Source of the DNA: Streptomyces lomondensis
GTDB lineage: Bacteria > Actinomycetota > Actinomycetes > Streptomycetales > Streptomycetaceae
Direction: 5' to 3'
NCBI RefSeq assembly: GCF_014651035.1
Contig: NZ_BMWC01000005.1
Span: 434,001-498,000, forward strand
Length of the DNA stretch: 64,000 bases
A model generated the notes under the pieces. It searched no databases, was not told the origin of the DNA, and saw only the letters and a list, made by a program, of their open reading frames with translations. How positions within the stretch are numbered: the stretch's first letter is position 1; each line of letters begins with the position of its first letter. Shown here one piece after another: positions 24,241 through 33,065 of the stretch. The translations under genes were made by a program, and so were the position numbers.

Positions 24241-25863
24241 ATGAATCCACGGGGCACGGCCCACGTCGACACCTTCTCCCGGGACCATCTCCCACCTCTG
24301 GACCAATGGCCCGAGCTCCGTTTCGATCTGCCGGAGCTGCGCTACCCCGAACAGCTCAACTGCGCCGCGGAACTGCTGAACGGCCCGCCCGACGACCGCC
24401 CGGCGTTCCTGACCCCCGCCGGCGAGACCTGGACGTACGGCGACCTGCGGGCCCGCGTGGACCGCGTCGCGCACCTGCTCACCGGCGAACTCGGCGTCGT
24501 CCCCGGCAACCGGGTGCTGCTGCGCGGCCCCACCACGCCCTGGCTCGCGGCCTGCTGGCTGGCCGTGCTGAAGGCGGGGGCGGTGGCGGTCACGGTGCTC
24601 GCCCAGCAGCGCCCGCACGAGCTGAGCACGATGTGCGAGATCGCCCGGGTCCGGCACGCGCTGTGCGACATCCGGGCCGTCGACGACCTCGCCAAGGCCG
24701 AGATCCCGGACCTGCGGATCACGACGTACGGCGGCGACGCCCCGGACGACCTGCTCCACCGCCCGGCGCCCGGCACACCGTACGAGGCCGTCGGGACCGC
24801 GGCCGACGACGTGGCGCTGATCGCCTTCACCTCCGGCACCACCGGCCGCCCCAAGGGCTGCATGCACTTCCACCGGGATGTCCTGGCGATCGCCGACACC
24901 TTCTCCCGGCACGTGCTCAGGCCTCGCCCGGACGACGTCTTCACGGGCAGCCCCCCGCTCGGGTTCACCTTCGGGCTCGGCGGCCTGGTGGTCTTCCCGC
25001 TGCGGGCCGGGGCGAGCTCGCTGCTGCTGGAGCAGGCCGGGCCCAGGCAACTGCTGCCGGCCATCGCCCGGCACCGGGTGTCCGTGCTGTTCACGGCCCC
25101 TACGGCGTACCGCGCGATGCTCGACGGACTCGACGGGTACGACCTCTCGTCCCTGCGCCGCTGCGTCTCGGCCGGCGAGAACCTGCCCGCGGCCACCTGG
25201 CAGGCCTGGCACGAGCGCACGGGCCTGCGCGTCATCAACGGCATCGGGGCCACCGAGCTGCTGCACATCTTCGTCTCGGCGGCCGACGAGCAGATCAGGC
25301 CCGGGACGACGGGCGTTCCCGTACCGGGCTGGGAGGCACGCGTGCAGGACGCGGACGGCGAGCCGCTGCCCGACGGGGAGCCCGGCCTGCTCGCCGTGCG
25401 CGGACCGGTCGGCTGCCGCTACCTCGCCGACCCGCGGCAGCGCGAGTACGTGCGCGGCGGCTGGAACATCACCGGCGACACCTACGTCCGCGAACCCGAC
25501 GGCTACTTCCGCTACGTCGCCCGCGCCGACGACATGATCATCTCGGCCGGGTACAACATCGCGGGCCCCGAGGTCGAGGACGCGCTGCTGCGCCACCCCG
25601 ATGTCGTGGAGGCGGCGGTCGTGGGGCGGCCCGACGAGGCGCGCGGGCAGGTCGTGGTGGCGTTCGCCGTCCTGAAGGAGGGTGCCGAGCGGGACGCCGC
25701 GGCGCTGCGCGCCTTCGTCAAGACGGAACTCGCGCCCTACAAGTGCCCCCGCGAGATCGTCTTCCTGGACGCGCTGCCGCGCACGGCCACCGGCAAGCTC
25801 CAGCGTTTCAGGCTGCGTATCGGGGGGATCCCGGACGGCGGCCCCGAAGGCGACAGGGAGTGA
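24241..25863 (+). CDS. Aryl-CoA ligase, 2-aminobenzoate/benzoate type
   Basis: 540 residues, ATG after AAGGGGG. Adenylate-forming motifs are complete: A3 loop IAFTSGTTGRPKGC, A5 NGIGATELLH, A7 TGDTY, A8 YVARADDMIISAGYNIAGPEVE and the A10 lysine in PRTATGKLQRF. GATELLHIF resembles benzoate- and 2-aminobenzoate-CoA ligases rather than fatty-acid ligases. It would activate an aromatic acid as its CoA thioester via an acyl-AMP. It is divergent from the dehydrogenase gene across a shared operator-like box and is followed 15 bases later by the paaX-like regulator. Confidence 0.88.
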   Translation: MNPRGTAHVDTFSRDHLPPLDQWPELRFDLPELRYPEQLNCAAELLNGPPDDRPAFLTPAGETWTYGDLRARVDRVAHLLTGELGVVPGNRVLLRGPTTPWLAACWLAVLKAGAVAVTVLAQQRPHELSTMCEIARVRHALCDIRAVDDLAKAEIPDLRITTYGGDAPDDLLHRPAPGTPYEAVGTAADDVALIAFTSGTTGRPKGCMHFHRDVLAIADTFSRHVLRPRPDDVFTGSPPLGFTFGLGGLVVFPLRAGASSLLLEQAGPRQLLPAIARHRVSVLFTAPTAYRAMLDGLDGYDLSSLRRCVSAGENLPAATWQAWHERTGLRVINGIGATELLHIFVSAADEQIRPGTTGVPVPGWEARVQDADGEPLPDGEPGLLAVRGPVGCRYLADPRQREYVRGGWNITGDTYVREPDGYFRYVARADDMIISAGYNIAGPEVEDALLRHPDVVEAAVVGRPDEARGQVVVAFAVLKEGAERDAAALRAFVKTELAPYKCPREIVFLDALPRTATGKLQRFRLRIGGIPDGGPEGDRE

Positions 25864-25878
25864 CCCGTACGACCTAAG

Positions 25879-26706
25879 ATGATCAACGTGTCCGACCAGC
25901 ATGCACCACGGTCTCTCATCGTCACGCTCTACGGCGCGTACGGCCGCTTCGCGCCGGGCCCCGTGCCCGTCGCCGAACTGATCCGGCTGCTGGCCGCGGT
26001 CGGCGTGGACGCCCCGTCCGTACGCTCCTCGGTGTCGCGGCTCAAGAGACGCGGACTGCTCGTGCCCGCCCGCACCGCACAGGGCGCGGCCGGGTACGAA
26101 CTGTCCCCGGACGCCCGCCAGTTGCTCGACGACGGCGACCGGCGTGTCTACGCCACGGCGCCGCCCGAGGACGAGGGCTGGGTGCTTGCGGTGTTCTCCG
26201 TGCCGGAGTCGGAGCGGCAGAAGCGGCACGTGCTGCGCTCCCGGCTGGCGGGTCTCGGTTTCGGCACGGCCGCGCCGGGCGTGTGGATCGCGCCCGCACG
26301 GCTGTACGAGGAGACCCGGCACACCCTCCAGCGGCTGCGGCTCGACACGTACGTCGACTTCTTCCGCGGCGACCACCTCGGCTTCGCCCCGACCGCGGAG
26401 GCCGTCGCCCGCTGGTGGGACCTGGCCGCCATCGCCAAGGAGCACGAGGCGTTCCTCGACCGCCACGAGCGCGTCCTGCACGACTGGCAGAAGCGGGACG
26501 ACACCCCGCCCGAGGAGGCCTACCGCGACTACCTCCTCGCCCTGGACTCCTGGCGCCACCTCCCCTACACCGACCCCGGCCTCCCCTCCGCCCTCCTCCC
26601 CGCCGACTGGCCGGGCGCCCGCTCCTCGGCGGTGTTCCGGGGTCTGCACGAGCGACTGCGGGACGCGGGGGCCGAGTTCACGGGCCTGCTCAGCCCCCCA
26701 GACTGA
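25879..26706 (+). CDS. PaaX-family transcriptional regulator
   Basis: 275 residues, ATG. The N-terminal winged helix (LIVTLYGAYGR, PVPVAELIRLLAAVGVDAPSVRSSVSRLKRRGLL) and the C-terminal effector part (WVLAVFSVPESERQKRHVLRSRLAGLGFGTAAPGVWIAP) are typical of PaaX, the phenylacetyl-CoA-responsive repressor. The ligand here may instead be the aryl-CoA made by the adjacent ligase. It is co-directional with the ligase gene and its end overlaps the converging monooxygenase gene by 17 bases. The two boxes at 24162 and 29912 are its candidate operators. Confidence 0.9.
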   Translation: MINVSDQHAPRSLIVTLYGAYGRFAPGPVPVAELIRLLAAVGVDAPSVRSSVSRLKRRGLLVPARTAQGAAGYELSPDARQLLDDGDRRVYATAPPEDEGWVLAVFSVPESERQKRHVLRSRLAGLGFGTAAPGVWIAPARLYEETRHTLQRLRLDTYVDFFRGDHLGFAPTAEAVARWWDLAAIAKEHEAFLDRHERVLHDWQKRDDTPPEEAYRDYLLALDSWRHLPYTDPGLPSALLPADWPGARSSAVFRGLHERLRDAGAEFTGLLSPPD

Positions 26707-29035
26707 GCCGCGGCTTGGGGGCGTCCGTGCGGCCCGTCCGGGGGCGGCGGCTGCCTGCGCGGTAGGGGGCCGGCCAGACCGCGCCCGGGCCCGTGTAGGC
26801 CTGTTCGGCTGCCGCGTGCAGGGTCCAGTGCGGGTCGTAGAGGTGGGGGCGGGCGAGGGCGCACAGGTCCGTGCGGCCCGCCAGGATCAGGGAGTTGACG
26901 TCGTCCCAGGAGGAGATCGCGCCGACCGCGATCACGGGGATGCCGGTGGCGTGCCGGATGCGGTCCGCGAAGGGCGTCTGGTAGGAGCGTCCGTACTCGG
27001 GCCGCTCGTCCGCCACGACCTGCCCGGTCGAGACGTCGATCGCGTCGGCGCCGTGCGCGGCGAAGGCCCGGGCGATCTCCACGGCGTCCTCGGCCGTGGT
27101 GCCGCCCTCCGCCCAGTCGGTGGCGGAGATGCGGACGGTCATCGGCCGCTCCCCCGGCCACACGTTCCGTACGGCGTCGAAGACCTCCAGCGGGAAGCGG
27201 AGCCGCTTCTCCGGCGAGCCGCCGTAGGCGTCGGTGCGCCGGTTGGTCAGCGGGGAGAGGAAGCCGGAGAGCAGATAGCCGTGGGCGCAGTGCAGTTCGA
27301 GCAGGTCGAACCCGGCGCGGGCGGCCCGGCAGGCGGCTGCCGCGAACTGTTCGCGGAGGTCGGTGAGCTGGGCACGGGACAGTTCGCGCGGGATCTGGCT
27401 GAACGGCTTGTACGGGAGGGCGGAGGCGGCCACCAGGGGCCAGTTGCCCTCCTCCAGCGGCTCGTCGATGCCCTCCCACATCAGCTTCGTGGAGCCCTTG
27501 CGGCCGCTGTGGCCGAGCTGCACGCCGATCGCGGTGCCGGGAGCCCGGTCGTGGACGAAGTTCGTGATCCGCTTCCAGGCCTCGGCCTGGCGGCCGGTGT
27601 AGAGGCCCGCGCAGCCGGGCGTGATGCGGCCCTCCTCGCTGACGCACACCATCTCGGTCATCACCAGCCCGGCCCCGCCCAGCGCCCGGGCGCCCAGATG
27701 GACGAGGTGGAAGTCGCCGGGGACGCCGTCGACCGCCGAGTACATGTCCATGGGCGAGACGACGACCCGGTTGCGCAGGGTCAGGCCGCGCAGCCGGAAC
27801 GGGGTGAACATCGGGGGCGTACCGGGCGGGCAGCCGAACTCGCGCTCCACCGTCTCGGTGAAGTGCGGGTCGCGCAGCCGCAGGTTGTCGTGGGTGACGC
27901 GGCGGCTGCGGGTGAGCAGGTTGAAGGCGAACTGGCGGGGCGGCTGGTCCAGGTACAGGGCGAGGTTCTCGAACCACTCCAGGCTGGCGCGGGCGGCGCG
28001 CTGCGTGGAGGCGACGACGGGCCGCCGCTCCGCCTCGTACGCGGCCAAGGCCTCGGGCAGGGAGTCCTGCTCCTCCAGGCAGGCCGCGAGGGCCAGGGCG
28101 TCCTCGACGGCGAGCTTGGTGCCGGAGCCGATGGAGAAGTGGGCCGTGTGCGCGGCGTCGCCGAGGAGGACGACGTTGCCGTGCGACCAGCGGTCGTTGA
28201 CGACCGTGCGGAAGGTCGTCCACGTGGAGTTGTTCGACTTCAGGGGGCGGCCGCGGAGGGCTTCCGCGAAGATCTTGGCGCAGCGTCCGATCGACTCGGT
28301 CTCGCCGAGTTCGTCGAAGCCGGCCGCGTGCCAGACCTCCTCGCGCATCTCGATGATCACGGTGGAGGCGTCCGGCGCGTAGGGGTAGCCGTGCAGCTGC
28401 ATCACGCCGTGCTCGGTCTCGGCGATCTCGAAGCGGAAGGAGTCGAAGGGGAAGTCGGCGGCCAGCCAGATGTAGCGGCAGCGGTGGGTGGTCAGGTGGG
28501 GGCGGAACGCGTCCGCGTACGTCTCGCGGGTGGTGCTGTGGACGCCGTCCGCGGCGATGACCAGGTCGTGGGTGCGCGGGACGTCGTGCGGGGCCTCGGT
28601 GCGGAAGCGGAGGTCCACGCCGAGTTCGCGGCAGCGGGTGTGGAGGATCTCCAGGAGGCGGTGGCGGCCGAGGGCGGCGAAGCCGTGGCCCGTGGAGGTG
28701 TGGCGGGTGTTGCGGTGGACGATGTCGATGTCGTCCCAGCGGACGAAGTCCCTCTGGAGGGCCTCGTAGACCTGGGGGTCGGCGTGTTCTATGCCGCCGA
28801 GGGTCTCGTCGGAGAGGACCACGCCGAAGCCGAAGGTGTCGTCGGGGGCGTTGCGTTCCCAGACGGTGATGTCGCGTCGTGGATCGAGGCGTTTGAGGAG
28901 GGCGGCGGCGTAGAGGCCGGCGGGGCCGCCGCCGATGATTGCGACGCGTAGGGGGTTGTCCGGCCCGGTGTGCGGGTGCGGGTGGTGTGTGGTTGCTCGC
29001 GCAGTTCCCCGCGCCCCTGAAGGCGACGCGCTCAC
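26690..29035 (-). CDS. Fused aryl-CoA monooxygenase / Old Yellow Enzyme-type reductase
   Basis: 781 residues from a GTG that overlaps the hydratase stop (GTGA). Residues 30-400 are a class A FAD monooxygenase: VAIIGGGPAGLYAAALL, then GDAAHTAHFSIGSGTKLA. Residues 410-760 are an NADH:flavin oxidoreductase of the Old Yellow Enzyme class: FTPFRLRGLTLRNRVVVSPM, ELHCAHGYLLSGFLSP and YGGSPEKRLRF. This two-domain order is that of 2-aminobenzoyl-CoA monooxygenase/reductase and of proteins annotated as salicylyl-CoA 5-hydroxylase. It would hydroxylate then reduce the activated ring. The N-terminal 25 residues (His/Pro/Thr-rich) come partly from a dispersed repeat. Confidence 0.9.
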   Translation of the reverse strand: MSASPSGARGTARATTHHPHPHTGPDNPLRVAIIGGGPAGLYAAALLKRLDPRRDITVWERNAPDDTFGFGVVLSDETLGGIEHADPQVYEALQRDFVRWDDIDIVHRNTRHTSTGHGFAALGRHRLLEILHTRCRELGVDLRFRTEAPHDVPRTHDLVIAADGVHSTTRETYADAFRPHLTTHRCRYIWLAADFPFDSFRFEIAETEHGVMQLHGYPYAPDASTVIIEMREEVWHAAGFDELGETESIGRCAKIFAEALRGRPLKSNNSTWTTFRTVVNDRWSHGNVVLLGDAAHTAHFSIGSGTKLAVEDALALAACLEEQDSLPEALAAYEAERRPVVASTQRAARASLEWFENLALYLDQPPRQFAFNLLTRSRRVTHDNLRLRDPHFTETVEREFGCPPGTPPMFTPFRLRGLTLRNRVVVSPMDMYSAVDGVPGDFHLVHLGARALGGAGLVMTEMVCVSEEGRITPGCAGLYTGRQAEAWKRITNFVHDRAPGTAIGVQLGHSGRKGSTKLMWEGIDEPLEEGNWPLVAASALPYKPFSQIPRELSRAQLTDLREQFAAAACRAARAGFDLLELHCAHGYLLSGFLSPLTNRRTDAYGGSPEKRLRFPLEVFDAVRNVWPGERPMTVRISATDWAEGGTTAEDAVEIARAFAAHGADAIDVSTGQVVADERPEYGRSYQTPFADRIRHATGIPVIAVGAISSWDDVNSLILAGRTDLCALARPHLYDPHWTLHAAAEQAYTGPGAVWPAPYRAGSRRPRTGRTDAPKPRLSLGG
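28991..29021 (-). repeat. Dispersed Streptomyces repeat at the monooxygenase N-terminus
   Basis: On the minus strand the segment reads AGGGGCGCGGGGAACTGCGCG followed by AGCAACC. I recall this as a dispersed intergenic motif of Streptomyces, and its core AGGGGCGCGGGG also occurs in the kinase gene at 6790. Here it falls just inside the reading frame of the fused monooxygenase. Confidence 0.55.
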
Positions 29036-29859
29036 CGTCCGCTCCATTTGGGAGGGCGCTTCTCCGTGAAGGCCGCGTGGAACTCGGCGTAGTCCTCTCC
29101 TGTCATCAGCAGGGCCTGGGTCGAGGCGTCGAGTTCGATCGAAGCCGCCAGGGGCATGTCCAGCTCGGCCGTCAGCAGGGCCTTCGTCTGGGCGTATGCC
29201 AGGGCCGGGCCCTGGGACAGGCGGTGGGCCAGGTGGTGGGACGTTTCGTCCGCGCGGCCCTCCTCCGTCAGTTCGCTGATCAGGCCGATGCGCTCGGCCT
29301 CCCGGGCGCGGACCGGGTCGCCCAGCATCAGCAGGCGGGTGGCGTGGCCCAGGCCGACGACCCGGGGCAGCAGGTAGGCCGCGCCCATGTCGCCGCCGGA
29401 GAGGCCGACGCGGGTGAAGAGGAAGGCGAAGCGGGCGGTGGGGTCGGCCACGCGGAAGTCCGCGGCCAGGGCCAGGACCGCTCCGGCGCCCGCTGCCACG
29501 CCGTGCAGCGAGGCGATCACGGGGAACGGGCACTCCCGGATCGCGCGGACCACCTGGCCCGTCATCCGGTTGAAGTCCAGGAGCTGGGCGGTGTCCATGG
29601 ACAGCGTGGCGCCGATGATCTCGTCGACGTCGCCGCCGGAGCAGAAGCCGCGGCCCTCGCCGGCCAGCACCAGGGCCCGTACGGACCGCTCCCGGGACAG
29701 CTCGGCGAGCAGGTCGCGCAGGTCGGCGTAGGCGCCGAAGGTGAGCGCGTTGAGCTTCTCCGGGCGGGCCAGGGTGACGGTCGCGACGCCGTCGGCGACC
29801 TCGACGCGCAGATGCTCCCAGCTCGGGGTGGGGGCGGCGGAGCCGGTGAAGGGACTCAT
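29032..29859 (-). CDS. Enoyl-CoA hydratase/isomerase family protein
   Basis: 275 residues, ATG after GAGGAGGCC. Crotonase landmarks: VTLARPEKLNALTFGAY, the oxyanion-hole segment GRGFCSGGDVDEI, and PVIASLHGVAAGAGAVLALAADFRVA. The glutamate positions of true hydratases are not obvious: the region after DFRVADPTARFAFLFTRVGLSGGDMGAAYLLPR carries Gly and Asp, so lyase, hydrolase or isomerase chemistry is possible. It is first in the minus-strand operon and probably acts after ring reduction, on a cyclic enoyl-CoA. An operator-like box lies 53 bases upstream. Confidence 0.88.
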   Translation of the reverse strand: MSPFTGSAAPTPSWEHLRVEVADGVATVTLARPEKLNALTFGAYADLRDLLAELSRERSVRALVLAGEGRGFCSGGDVDEIIGATLSMDTAQLLDFNRMTGQVVRAIRECPFPVIASLHGVAAGAGAVLALAADFRVADPTARFAFLFTRVGLSGGDMGAAYLLPRVVGLGHATRLLMLGDPVRAREAERIGLISELTEEGRADETSHHLAHRLSQGPALAYAQTKALLTAELDMPLAASIELDASTQALLMTGEDYAEFHAAFTEKRPPKWSGR

Positions 29860-29911
29860 GACGGGCGGCCTCCTCGGGCGGGCACTGCCTCACTGAGCTC
29901 TACCCCCTGAA

Positions 29912-29951
29912 GCTATCACTCATTCGTGACTGTCGTCATGAGTGCGCGATA
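29912..29951. promoter_or_regulatory. Operator-like box B of the aromatic-CoA cluster
   Basis: GCTATC, nine bases, TGACTGTCGTCA, eight bases, then CGATA. The first 27 bases of spacing agree exactly with box A at 24162. CTATC and GATAG, and CACTCAT and ATGAGTG, form inverted repeats here. It precedes the hydratase gene. The rest of the 29860-30168 gap shows no gene; it should also hold the promoter of the gene at 30169. Confidence 0.6.
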
Positions 29952-30168
29952 GGCCGTCCGGGTAGGACTTCGGTGTGGGTCCCGGCGTGACCCGGGCCAG
30001 TCACATCCGTCACAGATCGTCCACACCGGCGTAACGGCGGGAGCAGCTGTGCGCGGCACCGCGTTCACCTGGGTAAGCCGTCGGCAAGGGGGCGAAGGCG
30101 CCCCCGGCGGTGCCCCTCGGACCATCTCCGAAGAACCGCGCCGTACCATTCCTGAGGTTGAAAGCAGG

Positions 30169-30636
30169 ATGTCCTGCTCCATGAACGGACCCGCCTTGTA
30201 CGAACTCCCCTCAGCCCCCGCCTCCTGGCACGTCGCGCTGCCGCACACCGCCGCGGCGGTGCCCGTGGCCCGTGCCCTGGTCCGTACGGCGCTGGCCGAG
30301 CTGGAGCACGGGGCGGACTGCGACACCGCCGAGCTGCTCACGGCGGAGCTGGTGGCCAACGCCGTGGAGCACACCTCCGGGGAGACGCCGATAGAGCTGG
30401 TCGTGGAGCTGATGCCGTCGGGCTGCCGGGTCGAGGTGCACGACACCGACCCGGCCCCGCCCGGCGACCTCACCCGTCCGGCCGGCGGGCCGCCCGACCC
30501 CTGGCAGGAGCACGGGCGCGGTCTGCTGCTGATCCGCGCCCTGAGCTCCTCGTGCGGGCACCGGCCGACCGAGTCCGGCAAGGCGGTGTGGTTCAGGCTG
30601 CCTGTGGTGCCGGCTCAGCGGCGCCCGTCGGCGTGA
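30169..30636 (+). CDS. HATPase_c anti-sigma-factor-like regulatory ATPase
   Basis: 155 residues from ATG 30169; an in-frame ATG at 30181 is also possible and ribosome-site support is weak for both. The domain is a small GHKL ATPase: N-box ELLTAELVANAVEHT, Asp-containing G1 region HDTDP, and G2 GRGLLLIRAL. No sensor domain or membrane helix is present. Streptomyces carry many such RsbW/SpoIIAB-like proteins that bind a sigma factor or anti-anti-sigma factor. No partner gene is adjacent. It converges on arcB with a 15-base gap. Confidence 0.82.
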   Translation: MSCSMNGPALYELPSAPASWHVALPHTAAAVPVARALVRTALAELEHGADCDTAELLTAELVANAVEHTSGETPIELVVELMPSGCRVEVHDTDPAPPGDLTRPAGGPPDPWQEHGRGLLLIRALSSSCGHRPTESGKAVWFRLPVVPAQRRPSA

Positions 30637-30651
30637 CGGGTGAGGCGGGGC

Positions 30652-31659
30652 TCAGCCGAGCGTCGCGACCAGCACTGCCTTGATCGTGTGCAGACGGTTC
30701 TCCGCCTCGTCGAAGACGACGGAGTGCGCCGACTCGAAGACCTCGTCCGACACCTCCAGGTACTCCAGGCCGTGGGCCGCGTGGATCTCCTGGCCGACCT
30801 TGGTGCCGAGGTCGTGGAAGGCGGGCAGGCAGTGCAGGAACTTCACGTCCGGGTTGCCGGTGGCGCGCAGGACGTCCATGGTCACGGCGTACGGGGCGAG
30901 GGCGGTGATGCGCTCGTCCCAGACCTCCTTCGGCTCTCCCATGGAGACCCACACGTCGGTGGCGACGAAGTCGGCGCCGCGGACGCCCTCGTCCAGGGTC
31001 TCGGTGAGCGTGACGCGGGCGCCGCTGGCCTCGGCGAGCGTACGGGCCCGGTCGACGACCTCCTCGGCCGGCCAGTAGGCCTTCGGGGCGACGAGACGCA
31101 CGTCCATGCCGAGCAGGGCGCCGGTGACGAGGTAGGAGTTGCCCATGTTGAAGCGGGCGTCGCCGAGGTAGGCGAAGGCGGTCTCGGTCAGCGGCTTGGC
31201 GCAGTGCTCGGTCATGGTGAGCACGTCGGCGAGCATCTGGGTGGGGTGCCAGTCGTCGGTGAGCCCGTTGTAGACGGGGACGCCGGCGTAGGCCGCGAGC
31301 TCCTCCACCTTCTGCTGGCTGTCGCCCCGGTACTCGATCGCGTCGTACATCCGGCCCAGCACCCGCGCGGTGTCCTTGACCGACTCCTTGTGGCCGATCT
31401 GCGAGCCGGAGGGGTCGAGGTACGTCGTCGAGGCGCCCTGGTCGGCGGCCGCGACCTCGAAGGCGCAGCGGGTGCGGGTGGAGGTCTTCTCGAAGATCAG
31501 CGCGATGTTCCGGCCCCGCAGGTATTGGGTCTCGGCCCCGGCCTTCTTGGCGGCCTTCAGCTCGGCGGCCAGCTCGACCAGACCGCGGAACTCCTCCTCC
31601 GTGAAGTCCAGCTCCTTGAGGAAGTGGCGGCCGGCGAGGGCGGTCGGGACTGTCGCCAT
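30652..31659 (-). CDS. arcB: Ornithine carbamoyltransferase, catabolic arginine deiminase pathway
   Basis: 335 residues, ATG. Carbamoyl-phosphate binding FEKTSTRTRCAFE and ornithine binding HCLPAFHD are intact, with YNGLTDDWHPTQMLAD between them. Length fits the family. Because it follows arginine deiminase in the same direction, the likely role is phosphorolysis of citrulline to ornithine and carbamoyl phosphate, giving ATP from arginine via a carbamate kinase not seen in this window. ArgF in biosynthesis is catalytically similar, so the catabolic assignment rests on context. Confidence 0.92.
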   Translation of the reverse strand: MATVPTALAGRHFLKELDFTEEEFRGLVELAAELKAAKKAGAETQYLRGRNIALIFEKTSTRTRCAFEVAAADQGASTTYLDPSGSQIGHKESVKDTARVLGRMYDAIEYRGDSQQKVEELAAYAGVPVYNGLTDDWHPTQMLADVLTMTEHCAKPLTETAFAYLGDARFNMGNSYLVTGALLGMDVRLVAPKAYWPAEEVVDRARTLAEASGARVTLTETLDEGVRGADFVATDVWVSMGEPKEVWDERITALAPYAVTMDVLRATGNPDVKFLHCLPAFHDLGTKVGQEIHAAHGLEYLEVSDEVFESAHSVVFDEAENRLHTIKAVLVATLG

Positions 31660-31701
31660 GGGGGCGCTCCAGGGATACGGGGGACACAGACTCCTGGAAT
31701 A

Positions 31702-31728
31702 CTATACGAAACTCAGCATGTCTATACG
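31702..31728 (-). promoter_or_regulatory. Direct repeats in the arcA-arcB gap
   Basis: On the minus strand CGTATAG occurs twice, 20 bases apart (31722-31728 and 31702-31708), so both face the same side of the helix. The second is part of TATAGT, a good -10 hexamer. This could be a second promoter with a regulator site 5' of arcB. Confidence 0.3.
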
Positions 31729-31741
31729 GAGCGGTCGGGGC

Positions 31742-32965
31742 CTACACCGGCTCCCGTTCGACGGGGCAGCTCATGCACCGCGGCCCGCCCCTGCCCCGCC
31801 CCAGCTCGCTGCCCGGGATCTCTATCACCTCGATGCCCTGTTTGCGCAGGTGGGTGTTGGTGGTGGCGTTCCGCTCGTAGGCGACGACGACGCCCGGCTC
31901 GACGGCCAGGACGTTGCAGCCGTCGTCCCACTGCTCGCGCTCGGCCGCGTGCACGTCCTGGGTGGCGGTGAGCACGCGGATCTCGTTCAGCCCGAGGGCG
32001 GCGGCGATCGCGCGGTGCATGTGCTCCGGCGGATGGTCGGTGACCTTCAGCTCCTTCTCGCCGACGCCCGGCTCGATGGTGTACGAGCGGAGCATGCCGA
32101 GGCCCGCGTACTGGGTGAAGGTGTCGCCGTCGACCATCGTCATGACGGTGTCGAGGTGCATGAACGCGCGCCGCTTGGGCATGTCGAGGGCCACGATCGT
32201 CTCGGCGGAACCGGCGGCGAACAGCTTGTGCGCGAGCATCTCGACGGCCTGCGGGGTGGTGCGCTCGCTCATGCCGATGAGCACCGCCCCGTTGCCGATC
32301 ACGAGGACGTCCCCGCCCTCGATGGTGGACGGGTAGTCGGCCTGCCCCTCGGACCAGACGTGGAAGGTCTCGTCCCGGAACAGCGGGTGGTGCCGGTAGA
32401 TCGCCTCGAAGTGCACGGTCTCGCGCTGCCGGGCGGGCCAGCGCATGGCGTTGATGGAGACGCCGTCGTAGATCCAGGCCGAGGTGTCGCGGGTGAAGAG
32501 GTGGTTGGGCAGGGGGCCCAGCAGGAAGTCGTCCAGTTCCATGACGTGGAAGCGCACGGAGGTCGGCTCCGGGTGCACGTCGAGGAACTCGCGCTTCGTC
32601 ATGCCGCCGACCAGCACCTCGGCCAGCTCCCGCGCGGGCAGGGTCTCGAAGGCGGCTCTCAGATGGTCGGTGGCGAGCGGGCCGTACTCCTTCTCGTCGA
32701 AGACCCGGCCCAGGACGAGAGCCCTGGCCGCCGGGACCTCCAGGGCCTCGGCCAGCAGGTCACCGAAGAGGTGGACGGTGACGCCCCGGTCGCGCAGCAC
32801 GTCGGCGAACCCGTCGTGCTCGGCACGGGCCCTGCGCACCCACAGCACGTCGTCGAAGAGCAGCGAGGTCCTGTTGCTGGGGGTGAGCCTTTTGAGCTCC
32901 AGATCGGGCCGGTGCAGGATGACACGGCGCAGCCGCCCGGCCTCGGAGTGGACGTGGTATGCCAT
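31742..32965 (-). CDS. arcA: Arginine deiminase
   Basis: 407 residues from an ATG after GGATGGAGGC; the frame extends to 33049 but the extra residues are not family-like and the usual length is about 410. Guanidino-group-modifying motifs are present: FTRDTSAWIYDG, EGGDVLVIGNG, FMHLDTVMTMVDGD supplying the catalytic His, and the C-terminal CMSCP with nucleophile Cys397. It hydrolyses arginine to citrulline and ammonia. With arcB 82 bases downstream it forms the first two steps of the ADI pathway, useful under low oxygen or acid stress. No arginine-ornithine antiporter is nearby. Confidence 0.93.
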   Translation of the reverse strand: MAYHVHSEAGRLRRVILHRPDLELKRLTPSNRTSLLFDDVLWVRRARAEHDGFADVLRDRGVTVHLFGDLLAEALEVPAARALVLGRVFDEKEYGPLATDHLRAAFETLPARELAEVLVGGMTKREFLDVHPEPTSVRFHVMELDDFLLGPLPNHLFTRDTSAWIYDGVSINAMRWPARQRETVHFEAIYRHHPLFRDETFHVWSEGQADYPSTIEGGDVLVIGNGAVLIGMSERTTPQAVEMLAHKLFAAGSAETIVALDMPKRRAFMHLDTVMTMVDGDTFTQYAGLGMLRSYTIEPGVGEKELKVTDHPPEHMHRAIAAALGLNEIRVLTATQDVHAAEREQWDDGCNVLAVEPGVVVAYERNATTNTHLRKQGIEVIEIPGSELGRGRGGPRCMSCPVEREPV

Positions 32966-33065
32966 GCCTCCATCCTGACCATCGGAGAGCGTCTTGACGC
33001 GTTCCTCGCCCGTTTCCGCGCACTCTTGTTTGCGTCTGCCTGACGACAATCGGTGCGCTCCCGGG

